Shown piece by piece: positions 47,370-50,495 of a DNA stretch of 50,495 bases (position 1 is its first letter; the number at the start of each line of letters is the position of its first letter). Made by a program: the position numbers and the translations under genes. The stretch covers positions 1 to 50,495 of IMG/VR virus record IMGVR_UViG_3300046780_000167; one strand, 5' to 3'. The DNA is from a virus. The notes below the pieces were generated by a model. The model did no database searches. It worked only from the letters and a program-made list of their open reading frames with translations, and had not been told where the DNA came from.

Positions 47370-47432
47370 TTACTTTACCTCCCTGATAATGAGACGTTTA
47401 CCCGCGATGATGATGTAGTCAGCGTTAGACAT
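47370..47432 (-). CDS. Very small leader peptide or micro-ORF, 20 aa
   Basis: ATG 47432 is preceded by CCTGGAGGT, the strong ribosome site shared by genes of this block. It encodes MSNADYIIIAGKRLIIREVK and ends one base before the next GTG. It may be a real small peptide or a leader that couples translation of the next gene. Confidence 0.45.
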   Translation of the reverse strand: MSNADYIIIAGKRLIIREVK

Positions 47433-47448
47433 TCTGCAGACCTCCAGG

Positions 47449-47646
47449 TTAAACGGTTTCGTCGACGACGAACGAGAGAATAGTTAATCCGTAAACGTCG
47501 CACCGCTGACCGCGTCCGTTCGTATCGGCACGAATTAACGCGGTCTGTCCTGCAGAGTCTGCTAGCGCATAGGACGAATAGATACCCACATGGGTAACGT
47601 CCTCAGAATCGTGATGGCACGCTAGGGTAACGAGATATACGGTCAT
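47449..47646 (-). CDS. Small hypothetical protein, 65 aa
   Basis: Preceded by CCTGGAGGT. The sequence starts with a strand (TVYLVTLACHHDSEDVTHVG) and contains two adjacent His residues and a Cys. It may form a small alpha/beta domain. The end is strand-like (GLTILSFVVDETV). No family is recognised. Confidence 0.55.
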   Translation of the reverse strand: MTVYLVTLACHHDSEDVTHVGIYSSYALADSAGQTALIRADTNGRGQRCDVYGLTILSFVVDETV

Positions 47647-47667
47647 AATGTCAGACCTCCAGGTGAG

Positions 47668-47865
47668 CTAGTTAAGGTGAATAATCCCGCGTTCGAGCTG
47701 GCGCAATCGACGCGCGGTCTCACGTTTACCACCGAACGCGCGAACGCTCGAACGCGTCGACGTCGACGCAATCGGGCGCCGAACGCGCGACACAATGAAC
47801 GAGAGAATAGCGAACGAGAGAAACGAACCGAGGACGATAGACAGTAGCGCGATGATGATAGACAT
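47668..47865 (-). CDS. Small membrane protein with basic tail, 65 aa
   Basis: A long hydrophobic N-terminal helix (IIIALLSIVLGSFLSFAILS) and an Arg-rich cytoplasmic tail (RRPIAS ... KRETARRLRQLERG). A CTGGAGA ribosome site precedes it. Probably an inner-membrane protein. Its role is unknown. Confidence 0.55.
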   Translation of the reverse strand: MSIIIALLSIVLGSFLSFAILSFIVSRVRRPIASTSTRSSVRAFGGKRETARRLRQLERGIIHLN

Positions 47866-47934
47866 TGTTAGCGGTCTCCAGGTGAAGAGACGCGCGCGCG
47901 TTCAGGGATTAGAACGTGCGCGCGTCTCACAGTG

Positions 47935-48330
47935 TTAGAGCGTTTCCAGCGTCGACGCGTAATCGGTAATCGGTTCGAGCAGAGAATCGAGGGACATACC
48001 GTAATCCGCGATTACGTCATATCCTGAGTTACCATAGACGAAACGAACGAACGAGCGTTTAACCGAACCGTCAACCGTTCGAACCGTTTCGAGCGTATCA
48101 TCGTCGGTTGCTGCTAGCTCGGCTAGAATCGCGCGTCTATCGGTCGTCGGTTCGTTCGGTCTGTAGTCCTCTCCATCGTCGACGCGTAACGCGTAACCGT
48201 TCGCTAGCAGAACGTCGACGACCCGCTTAACGATTCTCTGCTCCAGGCCGATACGCTTGCACGTCGCGCACCTGGAAACCTCCGAACGCTCGATACTGTC
48301 AATGTGAACGTCGCACCTTGCACGCGTCAT
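47935..48330 (-). CDS. Phage hypothetical protein with VYGNSGYDVI motif, 131 aa
   Basis: Contains CATCKRI near the N-terminus, a helical VKRVVDVLLANGYALRVDDG segment and FVYGNSGYDVIADY in the C-terminal half. This combination is shared by a group of small proteins in Gram-negative phages (from memory; not searched). A single Cys-x-x-Cys pair may bind metal. First gene of the minus-strand accessory block, so a promoter is expected in the region 48331-48600, where two near-consensus sigma-54-type sites point this way. Confidence 0.6.
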   Translation of the reverse strand: MTRARCDVHIDSIERSEVSRCATCKRIGLEQRIVKRVVDVLLANGYALRVDDGEDYRPNEPTTDRRAILAELAATDDDTLETVRTVDGSVKRSFVRFVYGNSGYDVIADYGMSLDSLLEPITDYASTLETL

Positions 48331-48524
48331 AGCAAAACCTCCGACGCTAACCTATGCAATCGACGTGCTAGCAGAGGACGCGTAAACGCTAGCGTTTCCT
48401 ATCGGTTAGAACCGAACGCGCGCGGATGTCCTCGGATTACCGGATTTTGCGTCCTCGAACGCTGACTAGTTCGGCGCCAGTGTCCCAGGATGGAACAGTG
48501 TCCCACTGTGAGACACTTTCCGCT

Positions 48525-48540
48525 TGGCACGCGTTATGCC
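48525..48540 (+). promoter_or_regulatory. Near-consensus sigma-54-type site
   Basis: TGGCAC, GCGTT, ATGCC on the plus strand. It keeps GG and GC at the right spacing but deviates in two bases of the -12 element. Confidence 0.35.
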
Positions 48541-48545
48541 GTGCA

Positions 48546-48561
48546 TTCAATAATCGTGCCA
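48546..48561 (-). promoter_or_regulatory. Near-consensus sigma-54-type site, minus strand
   Basis: Read on the minus strand: TGGCAC, GATTA, TTGAA. The -12 element lacks the usual GC, so activity is doubtful. It points to the accessory block. Confidence 0.25.
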
Positions 48562-48580
48562 GCCCACATTTTTGGTCCTC

Positions 48581-48596
48581 GGCATAAATCGTGCCA
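48581..48596 (-). promoter_or_regulatory. Near-consensus sigma-54-type site, minus strand
   Basis: Read on the minus strand: TGGCAC, GATTT, ATGCC. GG and GC are correctly spaced. It points to the accessory block that starts at 48330. Confidence 0.4.
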
Positions 48597-48773
48597 GGGC
48601 CAGCTTTGCGTCGTAAAGCGCCGGTTTCGTCCTCGTTCCAGGGCGCCGCTGTCCTCGCCGCAGGCCACCGGCCTCCGGCCCCGGCAGCGCGCCAGCTCGG
48701 CGCCCGCCCGCCTCCAGCTCTAGTCAGGCTGTCATATGTCACCAGCCCTTTGGCCTTGAGGAGAGCTGTCATA

Positions 48774-48789
48774 TGGCACAGCGGTTGCA
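48774..48789 (+). promoter_or_regulatory. Sigma-54-type promoter (exact) of the early block
   Basis: TGGCAC, AGCGG, TTGCA. Expected start near 48800, almost at the ATG of the first early gene (48802). The 11-mer GCTGTCATATG overlaps its -24 element. Confidence 0.7.
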
Positions 48790-48801
48790 GGACGACAGGA
48801 C

Positions 48802-49005
48802 ATGCCCATCCATCCATCCATCACGACGACCAAGCTCGTCAACGCCATCAAACGCGACGACGGCACGGGCTACTGCACCGTGTGCGGGCGCAAGGCGAAA
48901 CACTTCTGCGAGCCCGACCTCGACAACCAGCCGTGCCAGTTCAAGGGCTGCGGCGCCCTGGCTGTGTGCGGCGCTGAGCAGATTCTCCTGAAGGTGCAAG
49001 CATGA
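48802..49005 (+). CDS. Small zinc-finger-like protein, first early gene, 67 aa
   Basis: Cysteines as YCTVCGRK and CEPDLDNQPCQFKGCGALAVC (shown here only in part: CEPD, PCQF, GCG, VCG) give two possible zinc sites, like cross-brace fingers. The start is uncertain: ATG 48802 lies only two bases after the predicted transcription start, so translation may be leaderless. The first codons are built from a short CCAT/CATC tandem repeat (48806-48822). The next gene overlaps its stop. Confidence 0.6.
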   Translation: MPIHPSITTTKLVNAIKRDDGTGYCTVCGRKAKHFCEPDLDNQPCQFKGCGALAVCGAEQILLKVQA

Positions 49006-49229
49006 GCATCGACTACGCGGCTGAGCAGAAGCAGTTCGTCAAGTTCAAGTCGGCCCTGACGCGCGCGCAGAGCACACGAGACCCACAGAAGGTGCTCGTG
49101 GCCTGTGACGCGTTCTTCCACTACTACGCGCTGCCGGATAAGGTTCTGCCGGATGCGTGGCACCGCTGGCAGCGGGCGCAGGAGGATGCACTCCTGGCAC
49201 GCGAGCTGAACCGAAGGAGCGCATGGTAA
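49002..49229 (+). CDS. Small helical hypothetical protein, 75 aa
   Basis: ATG 49002 overlaps the previous stop. A fully helical, basic protein (EQKQFVKFKSALTRAQSTRD, WHRWQRAQEDALLARELNR). It may be a small DNA- or protein-binding regulator. No family is recognised. Confidence 0.6.
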   Translation: MSIDYAAEQKQFVKFKSALTRAQSTRDPQKVLVACDAFFHYYALPDKVLPDAWHRWQRAQEDALLARELNRRSAW

Positions 49230-49423
49230 TGACACCCGAAGAACGCCGCAAGCTCATTGAGACACCTATCACGTTCTACGTCGCCCCGAGCAAGGGATGG
49301 GGCGGGCACGTTGTCCACGCCAGTGTGCCCACAGACGGCCAGCAGCGCCCCGTGCTGCGCGCCAGCGAGGACGGGCTGGTGTATGGGCACGACTACCGCG
49401 CCTACATCCCGGAGGGGCTGTGA
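49229..49423 (+). CDS. Small hypothetical protein, 64 aa
   Basis: I choose ATG 49229 (TAATG overlap, AAGGAG nine bases upstream) over ATG 49223, which sits too close to that site. The product has a short N-terminal helix and a strand-rich body (PITFYVAPSKGWGGHVVHAS) ending YRAYIPEGL. No family is recognised. Confidence 0.55.
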   Translation: MTPEERRKLIETPITFYVAPSKGWGGHVVHASVPTDGQQRPVLRASEDGLVYGHDYRAYIPEGL

Positions 49424-49638
49424 CGCCCGCCCAGAAGGGCTACCTGACGCGGACCAGCAACCACGTCAAGTCGAACATCGCCTGGATGCTGGAGACACCC
49501 GCGAAGTGGAACCTCGCAGGTGACAAGGTGAAGCTCGACTACGTCGGCCTGCCCTCGTGGTGGCCGTTCTGGTCGGACAACCTGAAGGCGCAGGTCATCG
49601 AGCTGTGCCGTCTCGCACGTCAACTGGAGGACCAGTGA
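49420..49638 (+). CDS. Small Trp-rich hypothetical protein, 72 aa
   Basis: GTG 49420 overlaps the upstream stop (GTGA) after GGAGG. Contains WMLETPAKWNLAGDKV and LPSWWPFWSDN. The aromatic residues suggest a compact interaction domain. It is coupled to the next gene through GTGA. The function is unknown. Confidence 0.55.
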   Translation: MTPAQKGYLTRTSNHVKSNIAWMLETPAKWNLAGDKVKLDYVGLPSWWPFWSDNLKAQVIELCRLARQLEDQ

Positions 49639-49910
49639 AGCGGAAAATTGACTGGAAGGGTGTGAACGGCAAGCTCCACACCATCACCATCGACACGGGT
49701 CGACCGGCGCCGATACGACCGCGCCAGGAGGCACCGCTCGATGACCTCGACCGCTTGTTTGCGCGCCAGCAGACACGCGTCGAGAACACGCTGAACGCTC
49801 GGCTGGCGAGCTACGATGCGCGGCTGTCGCGTGTCCTGCACACCAGCAAGGGCGACCAGATGACCACCAAGCTCAATCGCCAGGAAACCGACATCGAAAG
49901 GAGACAGTGA
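49635..49910 (+). CDS. Basic hypothetical protein, 91 aa
   Basis: GTG 49635 overlaps the previous stop and has GGAGG upstream. It begins with a strand pair (KIDWKGVNGKLHTITIDTG) and continues as a long charged helix (LDRLFARQQTRVENTLNARL). No family is recognised. Confidence 0.55.
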   Translation: MKRKIDWKGVNGKLHTITIDTGRPAPIRPRQEAPLDDLDRLFARQQTRVENTLNARLASYDARLSRVLHTSKGDQMTTKLNRQETDIERRQ

Positions 49911-49913
49911 CCT

Positions 49914-50132
49914 ATGGCTCAGGACACCCGCAAGACCAACGCGACGGGGCAGCTTCGCCCACTGGAGGACAGAATGTCGAAGGGACAACGGGTTCGACGG
50001 GAAGACCGTAAGGAGTTCCGGCGCTCGGTGGCGCAGCAGGCCGGGATTACGCGTGGCATCGCTCTTGCAACGCTGTCAGTCGTCAACCGTGGATTCTTCG
50101 GGCGCCTCAAGTGGCTGCTCGTAGGGAGGTAG
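49914..50132 (+). CDS. Small basic hypothetical protein, 72 aa
   Basis: Strongly basic N-terminal half (MSKGQRVRREDRKEFRRSV) and a hydrophobic C-terminal helix (GIALATLSVVNRGFFGRLKW). It may bind nucleic acid or associate with the membrane. No family is recognised. Confidence 0.55.
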   Translation: MAQDTRKTNATGQLRPLEDRMSKGQRVRREDRKEFRRSVAQQAGITRGIALATLSVVNRGFFGRLKWLLVGR

Positions 50133-50133
50133 C

Positions 50134-50355
50134 ATGCAGGTCACCGTCGAACACAACGCGCACAGGCTGCAACCGTTCGCTGAGTTCAAGGAAGGCGAGC
50201 TGCTCATCAGCGACGAAACCCTGCTCGCGGGCATCGTCACCCGCGATGGTGGGATTCTCTGGCTGCACAACGGGGGCTACGTCAACCGTCGTGGCGTCCC
50301 GCTCGACAAGCTCTACATCGTCCCGAAGGACTACTCGTTCATCGTCAACATCTGA
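50134..50355 (+). CDS. Small beta-rich hypothetical protein, 73 aa
   Basis: Short strands and turns (EGELLISDETLLAGIVTRDG, ILWLHNGGYVNRRGV, KLYIVPKDYSFIVNI) suggest a single SH3-like or beta-barrel domain. It follows GTAGGGAGGT. No family is recognised. Confidence 0.6.
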   Translation: MQVTVEHNAHRLQPFAEFKEGELLISDETLLAGIVTRDGGILWLHNGGYVNRRGVPLDKLYIVPKDYSFIVNI

Positions 50356-50371
50356 CCAGGAGAGACATCAC

Positions 50372-50495
50372 ATGGCAACCATCAGCTACGTCCAGCAAGA
50401 CATCGTCAACGCGCTCAGGATTGGCCCGCTGACCATCCACGAGCTGTCGACCCTCGTCAACATCCCGGAACCGTCCGTCCGGCGTAATGTCCAGG
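50372..50495 (+). CDS. N-terminal part of a winged-helix/HTH protein (continues at base 1)
   Basis: ATG 50372 follows CAGGAGAG. Forty-one codons are present before the window ends. The helices DIVNALRIGPLTIHELSTLV and NIPEPSVRRNVQ fit the first and recognition helices of a winged helix. The remainder, including the wing, is read from base 1 if the map is closed with a one-base overlap. It is probably a transcriptional regulator of the early block. Confidence 0.7.
   Translation, partial: MATISYVQQDIVNALRIGPLTIHELSTLVNIPEPSVRRNVQ

Larger units (their letters stand above)
48331..48801. other. Divergent control region, 471 bases, with multiple promoter-like elements
   Basis: No gene is supported here. 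From left to right it holds CAGTGTCCCA twice (48478 and 48496), the palindrome ACAGTG-TCC-CACTGT (48495-48509), AGTGTC/GACACT arms (48497-48517), near-consensus sigma-54-type sites in both directions at 48525-48596, and a GC-rich foldable stretch (48640-48720). The 11-mer GCTGTCATATG appears at 48728 and again at 48765, the second copy overlapping the exact promoter at 48774. The layout is that of a shared regulatory region between the two divergent gene blocks. Confidence 0.55.

Noticed and set aside
48437-48817. 126-codon minus-strand frame across the divergent control region
   Set aside because: Composition is shadow-like and it covers promoter elements and repeats; there is no ribosome site at its start.

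Overview
The window looks like one complete genome of a virulent tailed phage with a short tail (podovirus-like), about 50.5 kb and GC-rich. The two ends appear to join. A winged-helix gene starts at 50372, runs off the right edge, and its natural C-terminus is read from base 1 (stop at 111). The frame is exact if the last base of the window and the first base are the same base, so I read this as a circularly permuted or circularised molecule of about 50,494 bp. The short-tail call rests on a head-tail adaptor, a nozzle-like protein, three probable ejection proteins and the absence of any tape-measure, tail-tube or sheath gene. No integrase, excisionase or CI-type repressor was seen. An M15-peptidase endolysin, two lipoprotein signals and many sigma-54-type promoter sequences suggest a Gram-negative host that uses RpoN.

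Layout. (i) 48.8 kb through the junction to 12.99 kb, plus strand: early and replication genes. These include small zinc-finger and helix-turn-helix proteins, a RepA-like AAA ATPase, a UvrD/Rep-family helicase, a possible ssDNA-binding protein, a PD-(D/E)XK (Cas4/RecB-like) nuclease, a Sak4-like AAA ATPase, an XPF/ERCC4-type nuclease, and a DNA polymerase that fuses a uracil-glycosylase-like domain, a 3'-5' exonuclease and a family A polymerase. (ii) 42.08 down to 12.99 kb, minus strand: terminase small and large subunits, portal, scaffold, major capsid protein, small virion proteins, adaptor, nozzle, a 1238-residue tail protein, fibre-like proteins, ejection proteins, holin-like protein, endolysin, metallophosphoesterase, a deoxyribonucleotidase and a secreted trypsin-like lipoprotein. 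(iii) 42.16-45.5 kb, plus strand: zinc-ribbon protein, HNH endonuclease, a glycosidase-like lipoprotein and small proteins. (iv) 48.33-45.87 kb, minus strand: an accessory block of small genes with different codon and base use.

How it may work together. Genes are packed with TGATG, GTGA, TTGA and TAATG stop/start overlaps, so each block is probably translated as coupled operons. Eight exact copies of TGGCAC-N5-TTGCA, the -24/-12 sigma-54 promoter consensus, plus six near copies, sit mostly just upstream of genes and point into them. This suggests that transcription is extensively handed to host RNA polymerase with sigma-54. No enhancer-binding activator and no phage RNA polymerase was found.

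The other unusual signal is a set of open frames in the +1 frame inside the polymerase and XPF-like nuclease genes. Each has an ATG, most with a Shine-Dalgarno sequence, and third-position GC of the host gene drops where several of them begin. These may be embedded genes, but the evidence is indirect. All functional calls come from reading motifs by eye; no database search was run.
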